Positions 14,283 through 23,438 of a stretch of DNA of 48,941 nucleotides are shown piece by piece. Position 1 is the stretch's first letter. Every line of letters starts with the position of its first letter. The notes beneath the pieces are model-generated. The model was not told the origin of the DNA and did not search any database. It was given only the letters and a program-made list of their open reading frames with translations. This DNA is from Rhodospirillales bacterium 70-18 (GTDB lineage: Bacteria > Pseudomonadota > Alphaproteobacteria > Acetobacterales > Acetobacteraceae): contig MKWE01000053.1 of NCBI GenBank assembly GCA_001899585.1, forward strand, positions 249,062-298,002. Reading direction: 5' to 3'. A program made the translations under genes and the position numbers.

Positions 14283-15776
14283 ATGCCCGCCGTTGAAGAA
14301 ACCCTCGACACCGTCAACGCCGTCACCGGCTCCACCTACAAATGGGGCTTCTCGACCGATATCGAGATGGAGATGGCGCCGAAGGGGCTGAACGAGGACA
14401 TCATCCGGCTCATCTCGGCGCGCAAGAACGAGCCGGAATGGCTGCTGGCCTGGCGCCTGTCCGCCTATGCCGCGTGGCTGAAGATGGAGGAGCCGGAGTG
14501 GGCGATGCTGAGGCATCCGCCGATCGATTACCAGGACCTGCATTATTACGCGGCGCCCAAGCAGAAGGCCGGCCCGAAATCGCTCGACGAGGTCGATCCG
14601 GCGCTGCTGGCGATGTACGAGAAGCTCGGCATCCCGCTGAAGGAGCGTGCCATCCTGGCCGGCGTGCAGGGCGCCGGCGAGGACGAGCAGGAGCGGCCGC
14701 AGGTGGCGGTGGACGCGGTGTTCGACAGCGTCTCGGTGGCCACCACCTTCCGCGCCACGCTGGCGAAGTCCGGCGTGATCTTCTGCCCGATCAGCGAGGC
14801 GGTGCAGGAACATCCCGAGCTGGTGCGCCAGTATCTTGGCACCGTGGTGCCGGCGCAGGACAATTATTTCGCCGCCCTGAACAGCGCGGTGTTCACCGAT
14901 GGCAGCTTCGTCTACATCCCCAAGGGGGTGCGCTGCCCGATGGAGCTTTCGACCTATTTCCGCATCAACGCGCGCAACACCGGGCAGTTCGAGCGTACGC
15001 TGATCATCGCCGAGGAAGGCTCCCAGGTCTCGTATCTGGAAGGCTGCACGGCGCCGCAGCGCGACGAGAACCAGTTGCACGCGGCGGTCGTCGAGCTGGT
15101 GGCGATGGACGATGCGCGCATCAAGTACAGCACGGTGCAGAACTGGTACCCGGGCGACACGGAGGGCCGTGGCGGCATCTACAACTTCGTCACCAAGCGG
15201 GGCGATTGCCGGGGCGCGCGCAGCAAGATCTCCTGGACCCAGGTGGAGACCGGCTCGGCGATCACCTGGAAATACCCGTCCTGTATCCTGCGCGGCGATG
15301 GCAGCGTGGGCGAGTTCTATTCGGTGGCGGTGACCAACAACCACCAGCAGGCCGATACCGGCACCAAGATGATCCATATCGGCAAGAACACCACCAGCAC
15401 GATCGTCTCCAAGGGCATCAGCGCCGGGCATTCCAACAACACCTATCGCGGCCTGGTGCGGGTGCGCCCGTCGGCCGCCGGCGCGCGCAACTTCACCCAG
15501 TGCGACAGCCTGCTGATCGGCAACAACTGCGGCGCCCACACGGTGCCCTACATCGAAAGCCGCAACCCGACGGCGAAGCTGGAGCATGAGGCCACCACCT
15601 CGAAGATCGACGAGGATCAGCTTTTCTATTGTCGCCAGCGCGGGCTGTCGCAGGAGGATGCCGTGGGCCTGATCGTCAACGGCTTCTGCAAGGACGTGCT
15701 GAAGGAGCTGCCCATGGAGTTCGCCGTGGAAGCGCAGAAACTGCTTGCCGTGAGCCTTGAAGGCTCGGTTGGCTGA
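14283..15776 (+). CDS. sufB: Fe-S cluster assembly scaffold SufB
   Basis: SufB, 497 residues, forms the SufBC2D scaffold on which Fe-S clusters are built in the cytoplasm. Recognisable parts are [20 protein letters not shown] at the N-terminus, [20 protein letters not shown] in the beta-helix, and [19 protein letters not shown] near the C-terminus, which holds the conserved sulfur-accepting Cys. The ATG at 14283 was preferred to an upstream ATG at 14238, which overlaps the regulator gene. Second gene of an eight-gene operon in tight order. Confidence 0.97.
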   Translation: MPAVEETLDTVNAVTGSTYKWGFSTDIEMEMAPKGLNEDIIRLISARKNEPEWLLAWRLSAYAAWLKMEEPEWAMLRHPPIDYQDLHYYAAPKQKAGPKSLDEVDPALLAMYEKLGIPLKERAILAGVQGAGEDEQERPQVAVDAVFDSVSVATTFRATLAKSGVIFCPISEAVQEHPELVRQYLGTVVPAQDNYFAALNSAVFTDGSFVYIPKGVRCPMELSTYFRINARNTGQFERTLIIAEEGSQVSYLEGCTAPQRDENQLHAAVVELVAMDDARIKYSTVQNWYPGDTEGRGGIYNFVTKRGDCRGARSKISWTQVETGSAITWKYPSCILRGDGSVGEFYSVAVTNNHQQADTGTKMIHIGKNTTSTIVSKGISAGHSNNTYRGLVRVRPSAAGARNFTQCDSLLIGNNCGAHTVPYIESRNPTAKLEHEATTSKIDEDQLFYCRQRGLSQEDAVGLIVNGFCKDVLKELPMEFAVEAQKLLAVSLEGSVG

Positions 15777-15786
15777 GGAACGGAAT

Positions 15787-16536
15787 ATGCTGGAAATCAA
15801 GGGCCTGACGGCGGAAATCGACGGCAAGCAGATCCTCCGGGGGATCGATCTGGTGGTGCCGGATGGTGAGGTGCACGCCATCATGGGCCCGAACGGCTCG
15901 GGCAAGTCCACGCTCGGCTATGTGCTGGCCGGGCGCGACGGCTACGAGGTGACCGGCGGCACCGCGACTTTCGACGGGGTGGACATCCTGGCGATGGAGC
16001 CGGAGCAGCGGGCGGCGGCGGGGCTGTTCCTGGCGTTCCAGTATCCGGTGGAACTGCCGGGGGTGAATAACGCCAACTTCCTGCGCACCGCGCTGAACGC
16101 CATCCGCCGCGCCCATGGCGAGGCGGAGCTGGACGCGGTGCAGTTCCTCAAGCTGGCGCGCGCCGAGAGCAAGCGGCTGTCGATGCCCGAGGACACGCTG
16201 AAGCGCAACGTCAACGTGGGCTTCAGCGGCGGCGAGAAGAAGCGCAACGAGGTGCTGCAGATGGCGCTGCTGCGCCCGCGCATCGCCATCCTGGACGAGA
16301 CCGACAGCGGGCTGGACATCGACGCGCTCAAGATCGTGGCCGATGGCGTGAACGCGCTGCGTGGCCCGGCCTTCTCCGCCCTGGTCATCACCCATTACCA
16401 GCGCCTGCTCGACCATATCGTGCCGGACCGCGTGCATGTGCTGGCCGGCGGGCGGATCATCCGCTCCGGGGGGCCGGAACTCGCGCACGCGCTGGAGGCC
16501 GAGGGCTACGCCGCGATGGTGGCGGAGGCGGCATGA
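15787..16536 (+). CDS. sufC: SUF ABC-type ATPase SufC
   Basis: SufC, 249 residues, is the ATPase of the SufBCD complex; it resembles an ABC transporter ATPase but is soluble and drives scaffold rearrangement. Walker A is GPNGSGKST, the signature loop is SGGEKKRNE (the SufC form), and Walker B is AILDETDSGLD. GAGGAACGG precedes the ATG at 15787. It overlaps sufD by 4 bp. Confidence 0.97.
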   Translation: MLEIKGLTAEIDGKQILRGIDLVVPDGEVHAIMGPNGSGKSTLGYVLAGRDGYEVTGGTATFDGVDILAMEPEQRAAAGLFLAFQYPVELPGVNNANFLRTALNAIRRAHGEAELDAVQFLKLARAESKRLSMPEDTLKRNVNVGFSGGEKKRNEVLQMALLRPRIAILDETDSGLDIDALKIVADGVNALRGPAFSALVITHYQRLLDHIVPDRVHVLAGGRIIRSGGPELAHALEAEGYAAMVAEAA

Positions 16537-17807
16537 ACGCGATCCGCCCTCCCTCGGCGTTGCGCGAGGGCGCGCTGGCCTTCCTGGCGCGCTATGACGG
16601 GCTGAAGGCGCGGCTGCCCGGCGACCCGGCGCTGCGCGCGGCGGCGGCCGAGCTGTTCCGCGCCGGCGGCCTGCCGGGGCCGCGCGAGGAGGCGTGGCGC
16701 TACACCTTCCTGCGCCCGCTGGTGGAGCAGGAATTCCACGAGCCGCTGGTGCCGCTGGCCGATTGCGGCCCCTTGCTCGCCCGGCTGCCGGCGATCGACG
16801 CGCCAAGGCTGGTGTTCGTCGACGGCCGTTACCGCGGCGACCTGTCGGTGCCGCCGGTCCAGGCGATGGTGACCACCGGCGCCCCCGCGCTGGGCCCGCT
16901 GGCGCGGCCGGAATCGGAGAAGATGGTCGCGCTGAACACCATGCTCGCCGAGGATGGCGCCGAAATCGCCGTGCCCGCCGGGGTGGATGCCGGCACGCTG
17001 CTGCTGGTCAGCCTGGGCACCGACGCGCATGGCCGCGCCGTCGCCTTCCATCCGCGCCACGCGGTGCATCTGGCGGCCGGCGCGCGGCTGACGCTGATCG
17101 AGATCTGCATGGGCGAGGGTGCCTACCTGCACAACCCGGTGCTGTCCGCGACCATCGAGGCCGGAGCGACGCTCACCCATCTGCGGTTGCAGGACGAGGC
17201 CAAGGGCGCCTTCCACCTCTCCACCGTCTATGCCGACGTGGCCGAGGGCGGCACCTATGACAGCTTCGCGCTGAACCTCGGCGCGCGGCTGGCCCGCATG
17301 GAGGTGCATGCCCGCCTGGCCGGGCCGGGCGCCGCGGCGCACCTGAACGCGGCGCAATTGCTTTCCGGCAACCAGCACGGCGACTTCACCACCGTGGTGG
17401 CCCACGACGCGCCGAACACCCAGTCCCGCCAGACGGTCAAGAACGTGCTCACCGGCAACGCCCGCGGCGTGTTCCAGGGCAAGATCGAGGTCGCCCGCGC
17501 CGCGCAGAAGACCGACGGCTACCAGATGAACCAGGCGCTGCTGCTGTCGCCGGGGGCGGAGATCAACTGCAAGCCGCAGCTTGAAATCTACGCCGACGAC
17601 GTGAAGTGCAGCCACGGCGCCACGGTGGGCGAGCTGGACGCCGCCCAGTTGTTCTACCTGCGCAGCCGCGGCGTGCCGGAAGCCGAGGCGCGGGCCATCC
17701 TGGTGCGCGCCTTCCTGTCCGAGGCGCTGGACCCGATCACGCATGAGGCCGGCCGCGCCGCGCTGGAGCAGGCGGTGGCGGCATGGTGGGAGACGCAGGC
17801 AGCATGA
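16533..17807 (+). CDS. sufD: SUF scaffold protein SufD
   Basis: SufD, 424 residues, partners SufB in the SufBC2D complex and is needed for iron entry. The N-terminal helical region contains PREEAWRYTFLRPL; the C-terminal beta-helix contains YQMNQALLLSPGAEINCKPQ and the conserved KCSHGATVGELD with its His. Start and stop overlap the neighbours by ATGA on both sides, indicating translational coupling. Confidence 0.95.
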   Translation: MNAIRPPSALREGALAFLARYDGLKARLPGDPALRAAAAELFRAGGLPGPREEAWRYTFLRPLVEQEFHEPLVPLADCGPLLARLPAIDAPRLVFVDGRYRGDLSVPPVQAMVTTGAPALGPLARPESEKMVALNTMLAEDGAEIAVPAGVDAGTLLLVSLGTDAHGRAVAFHPRHAVHLAAGARLTLIEICMGEGAYLHNPVLSATIEAGATLTHLRLQDEAKGAFHLSTVYADVAEGGTYDSFALNLGARLARMEVHARLAGPGAAAHLNAAQLLSGNQHGDFTTVVAHDAPNTQSRQTVKNVLTGNARGVFQGKIEVARAAQKTDGYQMNQALLLSPGAEINCKPQLEIYADDVKCSHGATVGELDAAQLFYLRSRGVPEAEARAILVRAFLSEALDPITHEAGRAALEQAVAAWWETQAA

Positions 17808-19042
17808 ACGCCATTCCACCCCTGTTCGACGTCGCCAGGGTCCGCGCGCAGTTCCCCATCCTGTCGCAGACGGTACGCGGCAAGCAGCTGGTCTTCCTCG
17901 ACAGCGCCGCCTCCGCCCAGAAGCCGCGCGCGGTGATCGACGCCATGGTGGGCGCGATGGAGACGCAATACGCCAACATCCATCGCGGCCTGCACTGGAT
18001 GAGCGAGCGCACCACCGACGCCTACGAGGCCACGCGCGACGCCGCCGCCCGGCTGCTGAACGCGCGCGACCGGCACGAGATTGTGTTCGTCCGCAACAGC
18101 ACCGAGGCGATCAACCTCGTCGCCCACAGCTACGGCCGCGGCATCATGAAGCCGGGGCAGGCGGTGCTGATATCGGGCATGGAGCACCATTCCAACATCG
18201 TGCCCTGGCAGATGCTGCGCGACGCGCATGGCACGGAACTGCGCGTGGCGCCGGTCAACGAGGCGGGCGAGCTGGACATGGCGGCGTTCGAGGCGCTGCT
18301 GGCCGATGGCCGGGTCGGGCTGGTGGCGATCACCCACATGTCCAACGTGCTGGGCAGCTACACGCCGGCCGAGCGGATCGCGAAGCTGGCGCATGCGCAC
18401 GGCGCCAAGGTGCTGTTCGACGGCAGCCAGGCGATCGTGCATCGCCGCGTGGACGTGCAGGCGATCGACGCCGATTTCTACTGCTTCACCGGCCACAAGC
18501 TGTACGGCCCCACCGGCATCGGCGTGCTGTGGGCGCGCCGCGAGCTGCTGGATGCGATGCCGCCCTGGATGGGCGGCGGCGACATGATCTCCTCGGTCAC
18601 CTACGAACGCTCCACCTGGGCCGAGGTGCCGCACAAGTTCGAGGCGGGAACGCCGGCGATCCTGGAAGGCATCGGCCTGCACGCGGCGATCCAGTTCATG
18701 GAAGGCATCGGCTACGACGCCATCGCGGCGCATGAGGCGGCGCTGACCGAACACGCGCTGGCCCGGCTCTCGGCCATCGAGGGCGTGCGGGTGATCGGCC
18801 GCGCGCAGGACCGCGGCGGCGTGGTCTCGTTCACGCTGGACCGCGCGCATGCGCACGACGTGGCGACCCTGCTGGACCGCCAGGGCATCGCGGTGCGCGC
18901 CGGCCACCATTGCGCCGAGCCTTTGATGCGCAGCCTGGGGCTGGACAGCACCGCGCGCGCCAGCTTCGGCATCTACACCACGCCGGACGAGATCGACGTG
19001 CTGGCCGACACGCTGGGCCGCATCCGGGAGTTCTTTGCGTAA
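17804..19042 (+). CDS. sufS: Cysteine desulfurase SufS
   Basis: Group II cysteine desulfurase, 412 residues. This PLP enzyme removes sulfur from L-cysteine as a persulfide and feeds the SUF scaffold. Visible marks are FLDSAASAQKP at the N-terminus, TGHKLYGPTGIG with the PLP-binding Lys, and RAGHHCAEPLM with the persulfide-carrying Cys in the group II context. ATG at 17804 was chosen because it overlaps the sufD stop as ATGA and gives the normal N-terminus. Confidence 0.95.
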   Translation: MNAIPPLFDVARVRAQFPILSQTVRGKQLVFLDSAASAQKPRAVIDAMVGAMETQYANIHRGLHWMSERTTDAYEATRDAAARLLNARDRHEIVFVRNSTEAINLVAHSYGRGIMKPGQAVLISGMEHHSNIVPWQMLRDAHGTELRVAPVNEAGELDMAAFEALLADGRVGLVAITHMSNVLGSYTPAERIAKLAHAHGAKVLFDGSQAIVHRRVDVQAIDADFYCFTGHKLYGPTGIGVLWARRELLDAMPPWMGGGDMISSVTYERSTWAEVPHKFEAGTPAILEGIGLHAAIQFMEGIGYDAIAAHEAALTEHALARLSAIEGVRVIGRAQDRGGVVSFTLDRAHAHDVATLLDRQGIAVRAGHHCAEPLMRSLGLDSTARASFGIYTTPDEIDVLADTLGRIREFFA

Positions 19043-19506
19043 TGTTCGAGGATGTGCGCGACCTGTACAACGCCACCATCATCGAGCGCGGGCGCCGGCC
19101 GCAGCACATGCACCGGCTGGAGGCGTTCGACGCGACCGCCCAGGGCGACAACCCGATGTGCGGCGACCGGGTGCGGGTATGGGTGAAGTTCGCCACCGAC
19201 GGCGCCATCGCCGAAACCGGGTTCGACGCGCGCGGCTGCGAGATCAGCAAGGCGTCGGCCGACCTGATGGTGGAAGCGGTGCAGGGCCGCCAGCCCGCCG
19301 ATGCCCGCGCGCTGTTCGCCGCCTTCCGCACGCTGGCGCAGACGGGCCAGTGCCCGGCCTGCGCCGAGGCGCTGGCGCCGCTGCTGCCGCTGGCCAGCGT
19401 GCACGAGTATCCGTCGCGGGTGAAATGCGCCACGCTGGCCTGGCAGGCGCTGGTCGCGGCCCTGGACCAGCCGGCCGGCACAACCGGGGAGACGAGCCGT
19501 GAATGA
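19042..19506 (+). CDS. sufU: SufU-like sulfur-transfer/scaffold protein
   Basis: NifU/IscU-fold protein of 154 residues of the SUF-associated SufU type, which accepts persulfide sulfur from SufS. The conserved metal/sulfur ligands are CGD (NPMCGDRV), the Cys of RGCEISKASADL and the late Cys of RVKCATLAW; an additional CPAC pair lies between. The start shares one base with the sufS stop (TAATG). In organisms with SufU there is often no SufE, and none is seen here. Confidence 0.92.
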   Translation: MFEDVRDLYNATIIERGRRPQHMHRLEAFDATAQGDNPMCGDRVRVWVKFATDGAIAETGFDARGCEISKASADLMVEAVQGRQPADARALFAAFRTLAQTGQCPACAEALAPLLPLASVHEYPSRVKCATLAWQALVAALDQPAGTTGETSRE

Positions 19507-19876
19507 AGGCCCCATCAACCAGGCCGGCGGCGCGCCGGTCGGCGGCTGGACACCGGACGGCGAAACGCCGGCCCGGCCGAGCGAGGACGCGGTGATCGCC
19601 GCCTGCGCCAGCGTCTACGACCCGGAAATCCCGGTGAACATCTACGAACTCGGCCTGATCTACGCCATCGACATCGATGAGGCCGGCGGCGTGAAGGTGG
19701 AGATGACGCTCACCGCGCCCGCCTGCCCCAGCGCGCAGGAATTGCCCGAGCAGGTCCGCGACGCCGTGCTGGCGGTGCCCGGGGTCAGCGCCTGCGATGT
19801 CGATGTGGTCTGGGACCCGCCCTGGGACCAGACGCGCATGAGTGAAGACGCCCGCCTCGCGCTGAACATGTTCTGA
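19499..19876 (+). CDS. sufT: SufT, DUF59/MIP18-family Fe-S assembly factor
   Basis: Protein of 125 residues with a C-terminal DUF59 (MIP18) domain: YDPEIPVNIYELGLIY, LTAPACPSAQELPEQV with the conserved Cys, and WDPPWDQTRMSEDARL. SufT proteins help Fe-S maturation when cluster demand is high. It starts with GTG at 19499, overlapping sufU by 8 bp. The first 28 residues are a low-complexity Gly/Pro extension. Confidence 0.92.
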   Translation: MNEGPINQAGGAPVGGWTPDGETPARPSEDAVIAACASVYDPEIPVNIYELGLIYAIDIDEAGGVKVEMTLTAPACPSAQELPEQVRDAVLAVPGVSACDVDVVWDPPWDQTRMSEDARLALNMF

Positions 19877-19887
19877 CGGGGATTGCC

Positions 19888-20256
19888 ATGTCCACCACAA
19901 CCACCACCGCCCGCCCGCGCCGTCCCCTGCCGCCGCTGATGGCGCTGACCGAGGCGGCGGCGGCGCGCCTGCGCGGCCTGTACGAAACCGGCCAGAACGG
20001 CATGCTGCTGCGCATCTCGGTGAACACCAAGGGCTGCTCGGGCCTGGCCTACGACATGAGCTGGGTGCCCGCGGCCGGCCCCGGCGACGAGGTGGTGACC
20101 GACCAGGGCATCACCGTGCTGGTCGACCGCAAGGCCAGCCTGTTCCTGATCGGCACCACGATGGACTACGAGGTGAAGGCGCTCTCGGCCGGCTTCACCT
20201 TCACCAACCCGAACGAGAAGGGCCGCTGCGGCTGCGGCGAGAGCTTCCACGTCTGA
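19888..20256 (+). CDS. sufA: A-type Fe-S carrier SufA
   Basis: A-type carrier of 122 residues that passes assembled clusters to target proteins. The three ligand Cys are in NTKGCSGLAYD and GRCGCGESFHV. The N-terminus carries a Thr/Pro/Arg-rich tail before LPPLMALTEAAAARLR. It is the last gene of the suf operon. The SufA/IscA/ErpA distinction is made by position in the operon. Confidence 0.92.
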   Translation: MSTTTTTARPRRPLPPLMALTEAAAARLRGLYETGQNGMLLRISVNTKGCSGLAYDMSWVPAAGPGDEVVTDQGITVLVDRKASLFLIGTTMDYEVKALSAGFTFTNPNEKGRCGCGESFHV

Positions 20257-20360
20257 TATCCGGCAGGCCGCCGGCGAGGCGCGAGGCGTGATCCGGTAGG
20301 CGCAACGATCCGTTCCGGACAGGGTATGCTGCATCTGCCGCACCAGCGCCGTACCGCCCC

Positions 20361-21800
20361 ATGACCGACGTCGCAACCGGCCAATGGCGGGAGGTGTTCG
20401 CCCCGCATCACGCCGTGCCGCTGGCAACGCTGTGCCTGGGCGTCGGCATCTACGCGCTCAACGGCTTCCTGGTGACCACCGCGCTGCCCACGGCGGTGCT
20501 GGAGATCGGCGGGCTGCACCTGATCGGCTGGTCGCTCACGGTCTACCTGGTGGCCGCCATCACCAGCGGCGCGGTGGCGGCGCTGGTCAAGGCGCGGCTG
20601 GGCGCGCGGCGGGCGCTGCTGCTGCCGGCGCTGCTGTTCCTGGCCGGCACGCTCTGTGCCGCATCCGCCGGCAGCATGGCGCAGGTGCTGCTGGGCCGCC
20701 TGCTGCAAGGGCTGGGCGAGGGCGTGATCGCCGCCCTGTGCTACGCGCTGATCCCCGAGATGTTTCCGGCCCGGCTGGTGCCCAAGGTGTTCGGCGTGGA
20801 GGCGGTCGTCTGGGCGGTGGCGGCCTTCGGCGGGCCATTGGCCGCCGGTATGCTGACCGAGGCATTGTCGTGGCGCGCGGCCTTCCTGGTCAGCGTGCCG
20901 CTGATCCTGACGTTCATGGCGCTGGTGCTGCTGGTGGTGCCACGCGGCGGCGGCGCCGCTCCGGCCGAGCCCGGCGGCCCGCCGCTGCTGCGGCTGTCGC
21001 TCTGCGCCGGGGCGATCATGCTGGTGGCCGTGGCGGGGGTGCAGGGCGATCCCTGGTGGATCGGCGGCGGCACGGCGGTGGCGCTGCTGGGCCTGGCCAC
21101 GCTGCTGCGGCTGGACCGGGCGAGCCGGGTGCGGCTGTTCCCGGCCGACGCCTTCAATCTGCGCACCACGCTGGGGGCGGCGCTGTGGGTGGTGCTGCTG
21201 ATGCCGGTGGCCCAGGCGTCCACCTCGGTCTACCTGGTGCTGCTGGTCGAGCATGTCTGGCGCTTCGGCCCGACCGCCGCGGGGCAGGTGCAGGCGCTGA
21301 TGGCGCTGTCCTGGAGCGGCACCGCCGTGCTGGTGGCCCATGCCGACGACCCGCGCCGCCAGCGCGGCTTCATCCGCCTGGGCGCGGCCTTGCTGGCGGC
21401 CGGGCTGGCCGGCGTGCTGGCGGCGCTCTCGGGGCCGTGGCTGTGGCTGCTGCTGCTGTCTCAGGTGGCGATCGGCGCCGGCTTCGGGCTCTCCTGGGCG
21501 TTCCTGAGCCACGCCGTGATGCATGCGGCGCGCGACGGCGAGCGCGACCGCGCCAGCGCGATGCTGCCCACCGTGCAGTCCGGCGGCTATGCCCTGGGCG
21601 GCGCGGTGGCGGGGCTGCTGGCCAATGCCTCCGGCCTGACCGCGGCGCTGCGCGAACCCGGCGCCGCCCTGCCGGCCGGCTGGCTCCTCGGCGTGGCCAC
21701 GCTGCTGGCCGGGCTGGCGACGCTGGCGAGCTGGCGGGTCAGCGCGACCGCCCAAATACCTGCGAAAGCACCACCAGAAGCGACGAAATCAAGATCATAA
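20361..21800 (+). CDS. MFS drug/solute exporter
   Basis: Major facilitator superfamily protein of 479 residues with 13-14 predicted TM helices, so probably DHA2-type. Motif region GAVAALVKARLGARRALLLPALLF is the loop 2-3 equivalent, and LLGRLLQGLGEGVIAALCYALI is the TM4 block (R-x-L-Q-G-x-G). The substrate is not readable. The last 62 bp overlap the 3' end of the convergent ABC permease gene, so the last 20 or so residues (after TLASWRVSATA) are encoded opposite that gene. Confidence 0.85.
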   Translation: MTDVATGQWREVFAPHHAVPLATLCLGVGIYALNGFLVTTALPTAVLEIGGLHLIGWSLTVYLVAAITSGAVAALVKARLGARRALLLPALLFLAGTLCAASAGSMAQVLLGRLLQGLGEGVIAALCYALIPEMFPARLVPKVFGVEAVVWAVAAFGGPLAAGMLTEALSWRAAFLVSVPLILTFMALVLLVVPRGGGAAPAEPGGPPLLRLSLCAGAIMLVAVAGVQGDPWWIGGGTAVALLGLATLLRLDRASRVRLFPADAFNLRTTLGAALWVVLLMPVAQASTSVYLVLLVEHVWRFGPTAAGQVQALMALSWSGTAVLVAHADDPRRQRGFIRLGAALLAAGLAGVLAALSGPWLWLLLLSQVAIGAGFGLSWAFLSHAVMHAARDGERDRASAMLPTVQSGGYALGGAVAGLLANASGLTAALREPGAALPAGWLLGVATLLAGLATLASWRVSATAQIPAKAPPEATKSRS

Positions 21801-22551
21801 CCGTCGAAATTGCCGCGATTGTGGGGTCGATCTGGTCGCGCAGGGCATCGAACATCGCCCGCGTCAGTGTCGAGTTGTCGCCACCCGAGACGAACATCGC
21901 CACCACCACCTCGTCGAACGAGGTGAGGAAGGCCAGCACCGCGCTGCTGATCACCGCGAAGCGGATCTGCGGCAGCGTCACCAGCAGGAACGCCAGCGGC
22001 CGCGAGGCGCCGAGGCTGCGTGCCGCCCGCTCCTGGCTCATGTCGTAGCTTTTCAGCGCCGCGCTCACCACCACCAGCACCAGCGGCACCGCCAGCATGC
22101 TGTGCGCCAGCACCAGGCCCAGCAGGGTGTTGACCAGCTTCAGCTTCACATAGGCGTAGAAGATGCCGATGCCGACCAGGATCACCGGTACGACGATCGG
22201 CGCCAGCAGCAGCGCCGGCACCAGCCGCGCCCAGCGCAGCCGCGAGACGAACAGCCCGTAGGCCGCCATGGTGCCGAGCGGCGTCGCCACCAGCATGGTG
22301 AGGGCGCCGGCCTTCAGCGAGGTGGCGGTGGCCTGCATCCACACCGCCGAGCCGAAGTAATTTGCATACCACCGCAACGACCAGTGCCGCGGCGGGAATT
22401 CCAGGTATTGCGAGGCCGAGAACGACATCGGGATGACGATCAGCGTCGGCAGCACCAGGAAGGCCATGACCAATGCGGCCAGCACGTACAGCCACAGCCG
22501 CGCCCGGTGGGTGATCTGCGTCTCCGAGGCGGGGCCGCCCAGCCAGCTCAT
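21739..22551 (-). CDS. ABC transporter permease (PotC/YdcV-like)
   Basis: Inner-membrane permease of 270 residues with six TM helices, of the spermidine/putrescine family. The EAA loop that contacts the ATPase reads QERAARSLGASRPLAFLLVT. It starts at ATG 22551, overlapping the stop of the partner permease by 4 bp, and is the last gene of a five-gene operon running leftward from 26876. Its 3' end overlaps the MFS gene by 62 bp. Confidence 0.9.
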   Translation of the reverse strand: MSWLGGPASETQITHRARLWLYVLAALVMAFLVLPTLIVIPMSFSASQYLEFPPRHWSLRWYANYFGSAVWMQATATSLKAGALTMLVATPLGTMAAYGLFVSRLRWARLVPALLLAPIVVPVILVGIGIFYAYVKLKLVNTLLGLVLAHSMLAVPLVLVVVSAALKSYDMSQERAARSLGASRPLAFLLVTLPQIRFAVISSAVLAFLTSFDEVVVAMFVSGGDNSTLTRAMFDALRDQIDPTIAAISTVMILISSLLVVLSQVFGRSR

Positions 22552-23438
22552 GTGCCGTGGCTCCCGAACAGCCGGTCGAGCCGGGTCAGGCGCGAGGCGA
22601 TGAACAGCATCGCCGCCGCCAGCACCAGCAGCACCACGCCCAGCGCGCTGGCCGCACCCCAGTTGAAGAACATCTGGATATCCGTCGCGATGCCGTTGGC
22701 CACCATGATCACCCGCCCGCCGCCCAGCATCGCCGGCGTGACATAGGCGCCGAGGCACAGGATGAAGACGATCAGCGACCCCGCCAGCAGCCCGGGCAGC
22801 GACAGCGGAAAGAACACCTGCCGGAACGCCGCGGCGGGCGACGCCCCCAGGTTCGCGGCCGCCCGCAGGTAGTCGCGGTCGATCGCGCGCATCGAGCCGT
22901 AGAGCGGCAGCACCAGGAAGGGCAGCATGATGTGCACCAGCCCGACCAGCGTGCCGGGCAGGTTGTAGACCAAGCTCACCGGCGCCTCCCACAGCCCGAG
23001 CCGCTTGCCCCAGTCGTTGACCAGGCCGTTGCGCTGCAACAGCACCAGCCACGCATAGGTGCGCACCAGGATGGAGGTCCAGAACGGCATCAGCACGCCC
23101 AGCATGCACAGATTGGCGACGCGCGGGCGCAGCTGCGACAGCACATAGGCCAGCGGATAGCCCAGCACCACGCAGATCAGCGTCGCCAGGCCGCTCACCT
23201 CGAAGGTCGTCAGCAGGATCCGCCCATAGGATGGCTGCACCACCAGCCGCCGGTAGTTCACCAGGCTGAGGCTGCCGTCATCGGCCAGGAACGACAGCCA
23301 GAACAGCCAGGCCACCGGGATCACCATGGTCACCACAACCAGCACCAGCGCGGGCAGGCTGAGGCTGAACAGCGCCAGCCGTTCGCGCAGTGCGTCGCGC
23401 CGCAGCCCGGCGGCATTGGCCGGCCCGCCCGCGCTCAC
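22548..23438 (-). CDS. ABC transporter permease (PotB/YdcU-like)
   Basis: Permease of 296 residues with six TM helices, partner of the next permease. The EAA loop is DRDYLRAAANLGASPAAAFR. A longer frame runs into the ATPase gene, so GTG at 23438 was chosen; it overlaps the ATPase stop as GTGA and leaves about 20 cytoplasmic residues before the first TM (LALFSLSLPALVLVVVTMVI). Confidence 0.88.
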   Translation of the reverse strand: MSAGGPANAAGLRRDALRERLALFSLSLPALVLVVVTMVIPVAWLFWLSFLADDGSLSLVNYRRLVVQPSYGRILLTTFEVSGLATLICVVLGYPLAYVLSQLRPRVANLCMLGVLMPFWTSILVRTYAWLVLLQRNGLVNDWGKRLGLWEAPVSLVYNLPGTLVGLVHIMLPFLVLPLYGSMRAIDRDYLRAAANLGASPAAAFRQVFFPLSLPGLLAGSLIVFILCLGAYVTPAMLGGGRVIMVANGIATDIQMFFNWGAASALGVVLLVLAAAMLFIASRLTRLDRLFGSHGT

